Source of the DNA: JAJEAD01 sp964420925
GTDB lineage: Bacteria; Pseudomonadota; Gammaproteobacteria; HK1
Direction of reading: 5' to 3'
Assembly: GCA_964420925.1 (NCBI GenBank)
Contig: CAYQVB010000116.1
Location: 1 to 64,000, forward strand
Length of the DNA: 64,000 nt
This document shows, piece after piece, positions 43,406 to 53,200 of the stretch. The stretch's first letter is position 1. Every line of letters starts with the position of its first letter. Made by a program: the position numbers and the translations under genes. Below the pieces are notes generated by a model. The model saw only the letters and a list, made by a program, of their open reading frames with translations. It ran no database searches and had not been told where the DNA came from.

Positions 43406-44014
43406 TTAGGACTCCCGGGCGGTTTCCGGTTTCTGTTCCACCAGCAGGTTGTCGAGTCGATTCGCGAGCGCATCCCGGGTCAACGCGCCCGTGTAGCGCT
43501 CGACCACCCTCCCGCTCGGAGAGACCAGCGCGGTAAAGGGAAGGGCCTGCGTCGCACTTCCGAAGCTCCGCATCAGTTCCAGAAGCGGAGCATCGCCCAC
43601 CCCGGTGGGATAGTTGAGAGATACTTCCCGCGCGTACGTGCGCACCGCCTCGACGTCATCGAGCGCGAGCCCGACGAAGCGCACCCCTCGCGAACGATAC
43701 CGGGACTGCAGTTCGATCAGCACCGGAACTTCCTGAAGACAGGGGGAGCACCATGTCGCCCAGAAGTTGACGACCACGAGGTTGCCATCCCAGTGGGCCA
43801 TGCGCCGGTGCACTCCGTCCTGATCGACGAACTGGAAATCGGGGCGGCGATCCACATCGTCGAGGCGATGGGCAGAGTCCGGTGCCCGCGCGCCCGGAAT
43901 GGGGCGAGACGCCCACTCGTGGACGAGATAGCCCGCGACCAGTCCCAACCCTGCACTTGCGAGCACGAGCACCCCCGCGATCGCGCCCATGCGGACACGA
44001 CTCAACTCCCGCAC
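43406..44014 (-). CDS. TlpA/ResA-like membrane-anchored thioredoxin
   Basis: A 202-residue protein with one N-terminal membrane anchor (IAGVLVLASAGLGLVAGYL) and a periplasmic thioredoxin fold with the redox motif WATWCSPC. Downstream parts are LIELQSRYRSRGVRFVGLALD and QALPFTALVSPSGRVVERYTG, with the cis-Pro in LPFT. It reduces or oxidises disulfides, for example in cytochrome c maturation. It is 61 bp upstream of aroQ. Start might alternatively be the Met at residue 9. Confidence 0.9.
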   Translation of the reverse strand: MRELSRVRMGAIAGVLVLASAGLGLVAGYLVHEWASRPIPGARAPDSAHRLDDVDRRPDFQFVDQDGVHRRMAHWDGNLVVVNFWATWCSPCLQEVPVLIELQSRYRSRGVRFVGLALDDVEAVRTYAREVSLNYPTGVGDAPLLELMRSFGSATQALPFTALVSPSGRVVERYTGALTRDALANRLDNLLVEQKPETARES

Positions 44015-44235
44015 CCCCGATTCCGCTCATGCCGGCAGCCCGCTCGCGGCTTGAATTGCATCGCATGCATCCCCATGAACGAGATGTCGATCCCGACGAT
44101 ACACTATCCTTTTCCTGCCTCGACCGGTCGGATTCGCGACTCGGGGTGCAACATGCCCGGTACCAACCCTCTTTCCGCCGCCCCCGCGCCGCATGCGCGT
44201 CCCCGGCGACCTTCGCATTCCGGTCCCGCCCCCCG

Positions 44236-44697
44236 ATGAGGCTCTTCCCTCTTCTGCTTCTCGGCTTCATCGCCACCCCGCTCGTCGAGCTCTTCATTCT
44301 CATCGAGGTAGGTTCGGCCATCGGCGCTCTGCCCGCGATCCTGTTGTGCATCGCAACCGCCGCGCTCGGCGCCGCGCTGGTACGGGCGCAAGGGTTGCGA
44401 ACGCTGCGGGAAGTCCAGGACGCGATGAGACGCGGGGAAGTGCCCGCGCTCGCCATGCTGGAGGGGGTGGTCCTCGCGCTGGCCGGAGTGCTCCTGCTGA
44501 CCCCCGGTCTGGCGACGGACGCGATCGGTTTCGCCGCGCTGTTGCCGCCGCTCCGCCGAGGGTTGCTGCTGCGCGGGTTGCGTGCGCATCTTCGCCCTCA
44601 CTTCTCGGCATCCTCCGCCCGTCGGCCGGGCGGCGGCGCCACTCTCGAGGGTGAGTTCCGACGCCGTCACGAGCCTCCGGCTCGCATCGAAAGATAG
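44236..44697 (+). CDS. fxsA: FxsA family membrane protein
   Basis: A 153-residue inner-membrane protein of the FxsA family. Segments: FPLLLLGFIATPLVELFILIEVGSAIGALPAILLCIATAALGAALVRAQGL (hydrophobic, seen in parts) and GVVLALAGVLLLTPGLATDAIGFAALLPPLR, the conserved family block. FxsA is known for affecting phage exclusion by F plasmid in E. coli. ATG 44236 divergent from the thioredoxin gene; glnE follows after about 40 bp. Confidence 0.92.
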   Translation: MRLFPLLLLGFIATPLVELFILIEVGSAIGALPAILLCIATAALGAALVRAQGLRTLREVQDAMRRGEVPALAMLEGVVLALAGVLLLTPGLATDAIGFAALLPPLRRGLLLRGLRAHLRPHFSASSARRPGGGATLEGEFRRRHEPPARIER

Positions 44698-44735
44698 GAA
44701 AATCGCCCGGCACCGATCCGGACGAGGCGGAAGAG

Positions 44736-47648
44736 GTGGCGGAACTCCTGATGCCCTCCCTGCCCGGCACCCTTCGAAGGCTCGCCGCGCATCGCGTCGC
44801 CCGCTATGCCGAGGCGGCCGAGAGAGCGGGCATTCTCCCCTGGCGCATGGAGGAGGGACCCGGCCTCGCCGAGCGCGTCTGGGCGTGCAGCGAGTTCGTG
44901 GCCGAGAGCTGCACTCGCTACCCCTCGATGCTGGCCGACCTCCACGAAAGCGGAGACCTCGGGCGTGGCTACGCGCAGGGTGAGGACGACACGGAGACGC
45001 GGCGACGCGTTTCCCTTCATGTCGAGCGCCTGCGGGCGGCGCTCGGCGACAGTCCCGGCGAGGAGGCGCTGCGCCAGGGCCTGCGGCGAATGCGCCGGCG
45101 CGAGATGGTGCGCGTCGCCTGGCGCGACATCGGGGGGCTCGCCGGCCTCGAGGAAGTCATGGGGGACACCTCCGCCTTCGCCGATGCGGTGCTCGCGTAC
45201 ACCTCCGACGTGCTCCATCGCCGCCTTGCCTCCACCCTGGGCGAGCCGACGAGCCGGGATGGCCGCGCCCAGCGCCTGGTCGTGTACGCGCTCGGCAAGC
45301 TCGGAGCGGAAGAGCTCAACTTCTCTTCCGACATCGATCTGCTCTTCGCCTATCCGGAAGCCGGTGAGTGCCTGAACGGAAAGAAGGCCCTCGCCAACCA
45401 GGAGTTCTTTGCCCGCCTGGGACAAAAGCTGGTGCAGGCGCTCAGCGATCGCAACGAGGAAGGCATCGTGTTCCGGGTGGACATGCGGCTTCGCCCCTTC
45501 GGAAACGCGGGCCCGATCGTGTCCAGCTTCGACGCGCTGGAGGACTACTACCAGAACCACGGGCGAGACTGGGAACGCTACGCGCTGATTCGGGCGAGAC
45601 CGGTCACCGGCAACCCTCGGGACGGCTCGAGCCTCCTCGACCGATTGCGGCCATTCGTCTTCCGGCGCTACCTCGATTTCGGGGCGCTTCAGTCCATGCG
45701 GGAAATGAAGCGGCTGATGAGCGACGAGGTCGCCCGCCGTGGACTGGAGAACCACGTCAAGCTCGGGGTGGGCGGAATCCGGGAGCTCGAGTTCACCGGT
45801 CAGGCCTTCCAGATGGTGCGCGGCGGGCGAGTGCCCGCGCTTCGCAACCGGCACATCCTGCGGGTCATCGCCGAGCTCGCGCGGCTGCGCCTGCTTCCCG
45901 ACTACGCGGCCACGGACCTCGACCGGGCGTATCGATTTCTGCGCACCGCCGAACACCGCATCCAGCAGATGCAGGACCGGCAGGACCACACCCTTCCCGA
46001 AGACGAGAACGCTCGAACCTGCCTCGCCGCCGGCATGGGATTCGACGATTGGTCCGCATTTTCGTTCGAGCTCGAGCGTCATCGCGCCCGGGTGCACTCG
46101 CATTTCGACCAGGTGCTGGGCCCGACCACCGCGGACGCGCACTTCGAGGACCCGCTCGCCGCGCTATGGGCCGGCAGCCTCGACGAGGCGCAGGCGAGCG
46201 CTCGACTGGACGAGGCGGGATACGAGGACGGCGCTCTCGCCTACTCCGCCATACGCCGTTTCGCCGATACGCATGCCATCCGCTTCCTCGACACCCGGGG
46301 ACGCGAGCGCCTCGGACGCCTGATGCCCGATCTTCTTCGCGCCTGCGGGCGCAGCCGGCCGGCCGGCGACACCCTGGCCCGGGCTCTCAAGGTCATCGAG
46401 ACCTTCGCGAGGCGCAGCGTCTACATCGCCCTGCTCTGCGAACGCCCGATCGCGCTATCCCAGCTCGTGCGCCTGTGTCGTGCGAGTCCGTGGATCGCCC
46501 AGCAGGTCGGACGCCACCCGCTGCTCCTCGACGAGCTGCTCGATCCTCGCACTCTGTACGCTCCGCTCGACCGGGCGGCGCTGATCGAAGATCTCGTGGC
46601 GCGCCTCGCCGATCTTCCCCCGGGAGACACCGAGCAGGAGATGGCCGTGTTGCGCCAGTTCAAGCACGCGAACACCCTGCGGGTCGCGGCGGCGGACGTG
46701 GCGCGGACCATGCCCCTGATGGTGGTGAGCGACCATCTCACGGACATCGCCGAAATCACGCTGGCCAAGGCCGCTGACATCGCGATTCGCGACCTCGTGG
46801 CCCGCCACGGCGAAGCGCGATGCCGAATCGACGGCGAAGAGCGGTCCGCGTCCTTCGCCATCGTCGCCTACGGGAAGCTCGGGGGCTTCGAGCTCGGCTA
46901 CGGCTCGGATCTCGACCTGGTCTTCGTGCACGACAGCAGCGGCGACGCCCAGCAGACCGGAGGACCGCGGGTCATCGACAATGCCCGCTTCTTCGCCCGC
47001 GTCGCGCAGCGCGTCATTCATTTCGTCAGCATGCGCACCGCCGACGGGGTGCTCTACGAGATCGACGCCAGGCTCAGGCCGGACGGGGGCAAGGGAATAC
47101 TCGTGAACAGCCTGAGCGGGCTCGCCGGATACCTGAGGGAGTCGGCCTGGACCTGGGAGCAGCAGGCCCTGGTTCGCGCGCGAGTGGTGGCAGGTGATTA
47201 CGCGTTGCGGGAGCGCTTCATGGCGCTGCGACGGGAGATCCTGCTGCGGCCTCGCGAGCCGGCGCGCCTGCGTACGGAGGTGAGGGAGATGCGCGAGCGA
47301 ATGCGCGCCAACCTGAGCCGGGACACGAAGACGGACTTCGATCTCAAGCAGGGCACGGGCGGTATCGCGGACATCGAATTTATGGTGCAATACGCCGCCT
47401 TGCGCTGGGCGGGCAAGCTCGGTGACTACCTGGACTACACCGACAACATCCGGCTTCTCGACGGGTGCGAAAAGATCGGCTTGATGGACCCTCGCGACGT
47501 ACGCTCCCTGACCGATGCGTACCGCGCGTACCGTGCCCGGATGCACGAGAACGCGTTGCACGAGTTTCCCGGTGTCGTGCCGGAGGACGAGTTTTCCGAG
47601 CACCGGGAGGCGGTGTCTCGTATCTGGCGCGGATTGATGGAGGCTTGA
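44736..47648 (+). CDS. glnE: Bifunctional glutamine synthetase adenylyltransferase/deadenylase
   Basis: A 970-residue GlnE that adenylylates and deadenylylates glutamine synthetase in response to PII. Two nucleotidyltransferase domains are visible: LGKLGAEELNFSSDIDLLF (residues ~190-210) and YGKLGGFELGYGSDLDLVFVHD (~710-730), each with the G-S/D-x-D motif. The intervening regulatory GlnD-like helical domain is full-length, as is the C-terminal domain ending near EHREAVSRIWRGLM. Start is GTG 44736; ATG 44751 is the alternative. Length is normal for the family. Confidence 0.97.
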   Translation: MAELLMPSLPGTLRRLAAHRVARYAEAAERAGILPWRMEEGPGLAERVWACSEFVAESCTRYPSMLADLHESGDLGRGYAQGEDDTETRRRVSLHVERLRAALGDSPGEEALRQGLRRMRRREMVRVAWRDIGGLAGLEEVMGDTSAFADAVLAYTSDVLHRRLASTLGEPTSRDGRAQRLVVYALGKLGAEELNFSSDIDLLFAYPEAGECLNGKKALANQEFFARLGQKLVQALSDRNEEGIVFRVDMRLRPFGNAGPIVSSFDALEDYYQNHGRDWERYALIRARPVTGNPRDGSSLLDRLRPFVFRRYLDFGALQSMREMKRLMSDEVARRGLENHVKLGVGGIRELEFTGQAFQMVRGGRVPALRNRHILRVIAELARLRLLPDYAATDLDRAYRFLRTAEHRIQQMQDRQDHTLPEDENARTCLAAGMGFDDWSAFSFELERHRARVHSHFDQVLGPTTADAHFEDPLAALWAGSLDEAQASARLDEAGYEDGALAYSAIRRFADTHAIRFLDTRGRERLGRLMPDLLRACGRSRPAGDTLARALKVIETFARRSVYIALLCERPIALSQLVRLCRASPWIAQQVGRHPLLLDELLDPRTLYAPLDRAALIEDLVARLADLPPGDTEQEMAVLRQFKHANTLRVAAADVARTMPLMVVSDHLTDIAEITLAKAADIAIRDLVARHGEARCRIDGEERSASFAIVAYGKLGGFELGYGSDLDLVFVHDSSGDAQQTGGPRVIDNARFFARVAQRVIHFVSMRTADGVLYEIDARLRPDGGKGILVNSLSGLAGYLRESAWTWEQQALVRARVVAGDYALRERFMALRREILLRPREPARLRTEVREMRERMRANLSRDTKTDFDLKQGTGGIADIEFMVQYAALRWAGKLGDYLDYTDNIRLLDGCEKIGLMDPRDVRSLTDAYRAYRARMHENALHEFPGVVPEDEFSEHREAVSRIWRGLMEA

Positions 47649-47688
47649 GCCCGGCGCGGCGCTTGGAGAGTTCGGGGGGAACGGCGTA

Positions 47689-48609
47689 ATGGGTATGGAA
47701 GATCGTGACGGCCTCATCTGGATGGACGGCGAGTACGTGCCGTGGCGCGAAGCCAAAGTGCACGTCCTTACCCACACCCTGCACTATGGACTTGGCTGCT
47801 TCGAGGGAGTTCGCGCCTACAAGACGGAACAGGGCACCGCCATTTTCAGGCTCGAAGACCACACCGACCGGCTCTTCGACTCCGCGCAGATCCTCGCGAT
47901 CAAGATCCCCTACGACAAGGAAACGCTGAACCGGGTCCAGAGAGAGATCATCGCCAGGAACGGTCTCGAGTCCGCCTACGTGCGACCCCTCGTGTACTAC
48001 GGATCGGAGGGGCTGGGGCTGCACGCCACCAGCCTGTCGGTGCACGTGGCGATTGCGACCTGGGAGTGGGGCGCCTACCTGGGGGCGGAGAACCTGGAAC
48101 GCGGCATCCGGGTACGCACCTCCTCGTTCAGCCGACACCACATCAACGCGGCGATGGGCAAGGCGAAGGCCAACGGGCAGTACATCAACTCCATCCTCGC
48201 CCTCTCCGAGGCGCTGAGCGACGGGTACGACGAGGCGCTGTTGCTCGACCCCCAGGGCTACGTCGCGGAGGGCAGCGGAGAGAACTTCTTCATGCTCCGC
48301 GACAACGTCATCTACACCCCCGCCCTCACTTCGGCCCTGCCCGGCATTACCCGGGACACCGTGATCACCCTCGCGAAGGACCTCGGCTACTCGGTGCAGG
48401 AGCGGCTCATTACCCGGGACGAGGTCTACATCGCCGACGAGTGCTTCTTTACGGGCACCGCGGCCGAGGTCACTCCGATTCGCGAAGTCGACGGTCGCAG
48501 TATCGGAAGCGGGAGCCGCGGGCCGGTAACCGAAGCCCTGCAGTCGATCTACTTCGACCACGTGCAAGGCCGCAAGAACTCGCATCCCGAGTGGCTGACC
48601 TACGTTTGA
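47689..48609 (+). CDS. ilvE: Branched-chain amino acid aminotransferase
   Basis: A 306-residue class IV PLP aminotransferase for leucine, isoleucine and valine. Features are IWMDGEYVPWREAKVHVLTHTLHYG, FEGVRAY, the PLP-Lys in INAAMGKAKANGQYINS, EALLLDPQGYVAEGSGENFF, and the C-terminal ECFFTGTAAEVTPIREVDGR. GGGGGGAAC precedes the ATG. It follows glnE by 40 bp and precedes a CHCC zinc-finger gene, an order seen in related proteobacteria. Confidence 0.97.
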   Translation: MGMEDRDGLIWMDGEYVPWREAKVHVLTHTLHYGLGCFEGVRAYKTEQGTAIFRLEDHTDRLFDSAQILAIKIPYDKETLNRVQREIIARNGLESAYVRPLVYYGSEGLGLHATSLSVHVAIATWEWGAYLGAENLERGIRVRTSSFSRHHINAAMGKAKANGQYINSILALSEALSDGYDEALLLDPQGYVAEGSGENFFMLRDNVIYTPALTSALPGITRDTVITLAKDLGYSVQERLITRDEVYIADECFFTGTAAEVTPIREVDGRSIGSGSRGPVTEALQSIYFDHVQGRKNSHPEWLTYV

Positions 48610-48718
48610 TGGGCGGCCGGCGGCGATTCCTGCCGGGCCGGCAGCTCGGCCCCCTCCGATTCGTCGCTTCCAGACATCTCCCCACCGGAACCGGCGCTGG
48701 GCCGGCGAGGAGGTGTCC

Positions 48719-48928
48719 GTGGTAGATCCGACGGTTGGACAACCAGATCTGGTGGAGCCCAACGCCGAGAACCGTTATCACGTGACTCGGGCCGACCTGC
48801 CACTCAGTTGTCCGATGCCCGGCATGTACCTCTGGAACTCGCACCCCAGGGTGTACCTCCCCATCGAGGGGCCCGGCGAAGCGATGTGTCCCTACTGCGG
48901 GGCGACGTATGTTCTCGAAGGCCAGTAG
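48719..48928 (+). CDS. CHCC-type zinc-finger domain protein
   Basis: A ~69-residue protein of the zf-CHCC family (COG4391), homologous to the C-terminus of the mitochondrial complex I subunit NDUFS6. Ligands are a Cys in LSCPMPG, a His in NSHPRVYL and the CPYC pair near the end (AMCPYCGATYVLEG). GTG 48719 is favoured over 48713 because GAGGAGG lies at 48707-48713. Probably a small cytoplasmic zinc protein between ilvE and pyrF. Precise role unknown. Confidence 0.88.
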   Translation: MVDPTVGQPDLVEPNAENRYHVTRADLPLSCPMPGMYLWNSHPRVYLPIEGPGEAMCPYCGATYVLEGQ

Positions 48929-49060
48929 CGCTGAAGCCGCCCGCAGACACCGCACGTGACGAGGCCCTCAACCGGCTGCGGCACGCACCCGATCAGGAAA
49001 ACCGGCACGCGGACTCTCCCTCGGGCGGGGCCTCGTCGCCCGTCCTCGCGGTGCGAATCG

Positions 49061-49810
49061 ATGACGGAGAAACCGCTTCCGGTGAGCGCTGAACCGGGGG
49101 CCGCCGAACGCCTGATCGTCGCTCTCGACGTCGCTACGGTCGACGAGGCCATGGATCTCGTCGAGCGCCTGGGCAAGTCGGTGACCTTCTACAAGGTAGG
49201 ATGGCAGCTCTTCATGGGCACGCACTTCCGAGTGCCCGAAGAGCTCGTGCGACGGGGGAAGAAGGTCTTTCTCGACCTGAAGATCGGGGACATCCCGGCG
49301 ACGGTCCGCCAAGCGGTGGAGAACGTGCCGGAAGAGATTCTGGGTTCCCTCGATCTGATGACCCTGCAAGGAGCGAGCAACGCGGCAAGGGCGATTCGCG
49401 AATGGCGGCCGAACGGCAAGCCCCGACTCCTGATGGTCACGATCCTGTCCAGCCTGGACCGACGGGATCTGTGCGAGGTCTACGGAGAGAATGCCGACGT
49501 CGAGGACTTCGTGGCGCTACGCGCCGAGAGGGCGCTCGCCGCCGGCTGCGAGGGGCTCATCGCGTCGGGCGAATCGGTCGCCAGGTTGCGCGCCCGGTTC
49601 GGGTCCGAACCGCTCATCGTGACGCCGGGAGTACGGCCTCCGGGCGCACCGGCGGATGATCAAAGTCGCCTGCTCAGCCCTTTCGAGGCCGCTCGGGATG
49701 GCGCTGACTACCTCGTTGTCGGCCGACCCATCCGCAACGCGCCCGACCCCCGGGCAAAGGCCGAGGAAATCATCGAAGACCTTCGGGCAGGGCTGGCGGC
49801 CCGATCCTGA
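49061..49810 (+). CDS. pyrF: Orotidine 5'-phosphate decarboxylase
   Basis: A 249-residue OMP decarboxylase, last step of UMP synthesis. It shows LIVALDVATVDEAMDLVERLG, FYKVGWQLF, the catalytic FLDLKIGDIPATVRQAV (D-x-K-x-x-D), VTPGVRPPGAPADDQSRLLSP-type loop (seen as TPGVRPPG) and YLVVGRPI. Start ATG 49061 places the first strand correctly. It converges with mnmE. Confidence 0.95.
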   Translation: MTEKPLPVSAEPGAAERLIVALDVATVDEAMDLVERLGKSVTFYKVGWQLFMGTHFRVPEELVRRGKKVFLDLKIGDIPATVRQAVENVPEEILGSLDLMTLQGASNAARAIREWRPNGKPRLLMVTILSSLDRRDLCEVYGENADVEDFVALRAERALAAGCEGLIASGESVARLRARFGSEPLIVTPGVRPPGAPADDQSRLLSPFEAARDGADYLVVGRPIRNAPDPRAKAEEIIEDLRAGLAARS

Positions 49811-49888
49811 GGTCTCCTGGCGGGCGGGCCTTTGGCCCCGGGGAGTCCGTTCGGCGGCAGCCCCTGCTCGAAAGTGGATCAGCGCGGG

Positions 49889-51232
49889 TCACTTTCCGAT
49901 GCAGAAGCTCGAAAAGATCTCCGCTAGCAGGTCGTCGCTGGTCACCGTGCCGGTGATGCGTCCGAGCGCGTCCTGCGCTTCCCTCAAGTCTTCGGCGAGA
50001 AGTTCGCCCGCCACCGTTCCGGCAAGTTGCCGGCCGCCCTTCACGAGCGCCGCTGCCGCGTGTTCGAGCGCCTCTACGTGGCGGCGGCGCGCGATGAAGA
50101 GTCCGTCCTCCCCGGACCGATAACCGGCAACCGCCTTCAGGCGCGCGCGAAGCGCGTCCAGACCCGCGCCGGTGCACGCGGATATGCGCAGGACCGGGGG
50201 ATCGACACTCCCGTCGAGACCGGGGGGAGAACCCGTCAAGTCGATCTTGTTGTGGACGAGAAGCCGCGTCTGGTTGGGTGACACCGGGGGCGCCATCTCC
50301 CCCACCGGCGCCGGCGAGCGGTCGTCGACGAGCTCGAGCACGACGTCCGCGTCCGAGATGGCGCGCAAGGCCCGGTCCACGCCGATGCGCTCGACCGCAT
50401 CCGACGCGGCGCGAAGGCCCGCGGTGTCGGTGAGCCGGATGGGCATGCCATCCAGGTGTACGGTCTCGTTCAGAGTATCCCGCGTCGTTCCCGGAACATC
50501 AGTGACGATGGCGGCGTCTCGGGCGGAGAGCCGGTTCAACAGCGTCGACTTCCCCACGTTGGGCGCCCCGGCGATCACGACCCCCAGACCGTCGCGCAGC
50601 GCCCGGCCTTGCCGGGCCTGCTCGAGCGTGGCCGAAAGCGCGAGGCGCAGTGCCTGCAAGCGCCGCTTCAGGTCGGGTGTGGAGAGAAAGTCGATCTCCT
50701 CGTCCGGAAAGTCGATCGCGGCTTCCACGTAGGTACGAATACCGATCAGATCTTCGACGTGACCCCGGACCCGCTCCGCGAACACGCCCTCGAGCGAACG
50801 CATCGCGCTGCGCGCGGCCTGCTCCGAAGCACTCTCGATGAGATCGGCGACCGCCTCCGCCTGACTCAGGTCCAGGCGCCCGTTCAGAAAGGCCCGCTCG
50901 CTGAACTCTCCCGGCCGTGCGAGCCGGGCCCCGGCCCGAAGCACGCAGTCGAGCACCATGCCGGTCACCACCGGACCGCCGTGGCCCTGCAGCTCCACCG
51001 TGTCCTCGCCGGTGAAGGATCCCGGTCGCGGCAGAAACAACACCAGACCCCGGTCGACGCTCTCCCCCTGCGCATTGCGAAAAGTCCGCAGACGAGCGAG
51101 GTGGGGCGGGGGAAGGCGGTCGACGACGCGTTCGGCGATCCGGCGCGCGCGAGGGCCGGAAAGACGAACGATGCCGATACCCCCCCGTCCGGGAGGAGTG
51201 GCCACCGCCGCGATCGTGTCGCGCCCCTCCAT
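49889..51232 (-). CDS. mnmE: tRNA uridine-34 modification GTPase MnmE (TrmE)
   Basis: A 447-residue GTPase that with MnmG makes the cmnm5U34 tRNA modification. N-terminal domain: TIAAVATPPGRGGIGIVRLSGP; G domain inserted with GAPNVGKSTLLN (G1), VPGTTRD (G2), DTAGLR (G3), HNKIDL (G4); C-terminal FCIGK, the conserved CIGK motif. Start ATG 51232 gives family length. It follows yidC leftward after 121 bp, the classical origin-region order. Confidence 0.97.
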   Translation of the reverse strand: MEGRDTIAAVATPPGRGGIGIVRLSGPRARRIAERVVDRLPPPHLARLRTFRNAQGESVDRGLVLFLPRPGSFTGEDTVELQGHGGPVVTGMVLDCVLRAGARLARPGEFSERAFLNGRLDLSQAEAVADLIESASEQAARSAMRSLEGVFAERVRGHVEDLIGIRTYVEAAIDFPDEEIDFLSTPDLKRRLQALRLALSATLEQARQGRALRDGLGVVIAGAPNVGKSTLLNRLSARDAAIVTDVPGTTRDTLNETVHLDGMPIRLTDTAGLRAASDAVERIGVDRALRAISDADVVLELVDDRSPAPVGEMAPPVSPNQTRLLVHNKIDLTGSPPGLDGSVDPPVLRISACTGAGLDALRARLKAVAGYRSGEDGLFIARRRHVEALEHAAAALVKGGRQLAGTVAGELLAEDLREAQDALGRITGTVTSDDLLAEIFSSFCIGK

Positions 51233-51353
51233 CAACGAAGTCCGGGCCGCGGTACGCTCCCGTCGATGGAGAGGAGACTTTTCCTCCTTTTTCGGGCCAT
51301 CGGGCGGCATTCTCCCGCCGGCAGCAGGTCCAGCGTGACGCGCGCGGGCGCCT

Positions 51354-53030
51354 TCAGGTCATGGGTCCGACGATCTTGCGAGTGATGACCCACTGCTGGG
51401 CAATCGAGAGCAGATTGTTGACGAACCAGTAGAGCACCAGCCCGGAGGGGAAGAACAGGAAGAGAAAGGTAAACACGAAGGGCAGCGCCATCATGATGCG
51501 CGCCTGGAGGGGATCCGGCGGAGCAGGATTGAGCTTCTGCTGGATGAACATCGTCGCGCCCATCATGAGGGGCAGCACGAAGTAGGGGTCGTAGACGCTG
51601 AGATCCTGAAGCCAGAAGATGAACGAGGCCTGGCGGAGCTCGACGCTTTCGAGCAGCACCCAGTAGAGCGCAATGAAGACCGGGATCTGCACGACGATGG
51701 GGAGACAGCCGCCCAGCGGATTGATCTTCTCCTCCCGGTAGAGCTCCATCATCTTCTGGTTCATCTGCGCCTTGTCGCTGCCGTAGCGGTCGCGGATAGC
51801 GGTGATGCGCGGCTGCACCTTGCGCATTCTCGCCATCGACTTGTAGCTGGCGGCGGACAGGTGGAAGAAGGCGAGCTTGACGAGCAGGGTCAGGATGATG
51901 ATCGACCACCCCCAGTTGCCGACGATGCCGTGAATCCAGTCGAGCAGCCAGAAGAGCGGCTGCGCAATCAGCCACAGCCATCCGTAGTCGACCGCGCGCT
52001 GGAGATTCGGTGCGGCGGCCTCCATCCTCGATTGGATCTTGGGGCCGGCGTAGAGGCCTACGCGCAGGACGCCGCTTTCGCCGGCCCGCACCCGGATTCC
52101 GGGGGTCATGAGCCCCAGCACGTATCGATTGCCGTCCGGCTCCAGGCTGTAGAAGCGGTTGGTGGCGCTCTGGTCGGGAATCCAGGCCCCGGCGAAATAG
52201 TGCTGAATCATGGCCACCCAGCCGCCCAGCGTGTCCCGTTCCAGCGGCTGCTTCGCCATGTCCGAGAAATCGATCTTCTCGTAGGGCTTCTCCGGCCCCG
52301 AGATCACACCCCCGGTGTAGGTGTAGGTGCGAAAGAGGCCGCCTTCCGGGGGCACCTCGGCGCGGAGGAACTGGCCGTAGAGGCGTCCCGTCCACGGCTC
52401 GTCGCCGGTGTTCCGGATCTCGTACGCGACATCGATGAGATAACTGTCGCGCCGGAAGGTGTACACCTTGGTCACCTCGAGGGGTGCGGAATCGAGCCAT
52501 TGCAGGCGAACCTCGAGCTCGCCGGCATCGCCCAGGTCGTACTCGAGCCGCTCGGAACGGAACGCGGCCCGGTGGTTGGGGGCCTTCATTGCACTCAGGA
52601 GTCCGGATTGGGCCAGGAACACATCCGGCTCGGTCTCGCCGAGCAGCGCGAAGGGCAGTTCAGGGCTCTCTACCGACACCGGATAGTGCAGCAGGCCGAG
52701 CCGATGGATGTTTCCTCCCGAGAGGTCGATTTCGACGTTCATGACGTCGGTGTGAACCCTGACCATGCGCCGGGTGGAAGCCGGCAGCGCCGGCGCCATT
52801 TCGGACGGCACTTCCTCGTCGCCAATCGCGTCCGACGGGATCTCCGGCATGCCGGCGTCCTCGACGACGGGAGCGGGTGGCGCGGCGGGAGCCTCGCTTC
52901 CCGCATCGCGAGCCGTGCCCGGCTCCTCCCCGGGCGCAGGACCGTAATCGATGCGCCACTGCTGCCACATCAGGAAGAGCACGACGCACATGCCGACGAT
53001 GAGCAGTGTCCTCAGTTGCTCCAGTGGCAA
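51354..53030 (-). CDS. yidC: Membrane protein insertase YidC
   Basis: A 558-residue YidC/Oxa1 insertase. An N-terminal membrane segment (LLIVGMCVVLFLMWQQW) is followed by a Pro/Ala-rich linker and the large periplasmic beta domain. The conserved membrane core has WGWSIIILTLLVKLAFFHLSAASYKSMARM, LGGCLPIVVQIPVFIALYWVLLES (seen in parts), and the terminal FLFLFFPSGLVLYWFVNNLLSI. It inserts membrane proteins with or without SecYEG. yidD, normally between rnpA and yidC, is not found in the 170-bp gap. Confidence 0.97.
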   Translation of the reverse strand: MPLEQLRTLLIVGMCVVLFLMWQQWRIDYGPAPGEEPGTARDAGSEAPAAPPAPVVEDAGMPEIPSDAIGDEEVPSEMAPALPASTRRMVRVHTDVMNVEIDLSGGNIHRLGLLHYPVSVESPELPFALLGETEPDVFLAQSGLLSAMKAPNHRAAFRSERLEYDLGDAGELEVRLQWLDSAPLEVTKVYTFRRDSYLIDVAYEIRNTGDEPWTGRLYGQFLRAEVPPEGGLFRTYTYTGGVISGPEKPYEKIDFSDMAKQPLERDTLGGWVAMIQHYFAGAWIPDQSATNRFYSLEPDGNRYVLGLMTPGIRVRAGESGVLRVGLYAGPKIQSRMEAAAPNLQRAVDYGWLWLIAQPLFWLLDWIHGIVGNWGWSIIILTLLVKLAFFHLSAASYKSMARMRKVQPRITAIRDRYGSDKAQMNQKMMELYREEKINPLGGCLPIVVQIPVFIALYWVLLESVELRQASFIFWLQDLSVYDPYFVLPLMMGATMFIQQKLNPAPPDPLQARIMMALPFVFTFLFLFFPSGLVLYWFVNNLLSIAQQWVITRKIVGPMT

Positions 53031-53200
53031 GTCGTCGTTTCCTCGAGGCGTTGGTTTGGTGTCGTGAGGCGCGCGCGATCAGCAGGCGTTCGCGGCGCTG
53101 CGGAAGTGTAGCCGCGGCCGGCACGCGAACGAAGGGGCATCGGGTGGACCGTACGCGCAAGGCGCATGCTCCCTCGCCCACGCCGCCAAATGTCACCGCT

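Noticed and set aside
44667..46142. Long minus-strand frame opposite glnE
   Set aside because: GlnE on the + strand has two complete nucleotidyltransferase motifs; the opposite frame has no recognisable features.
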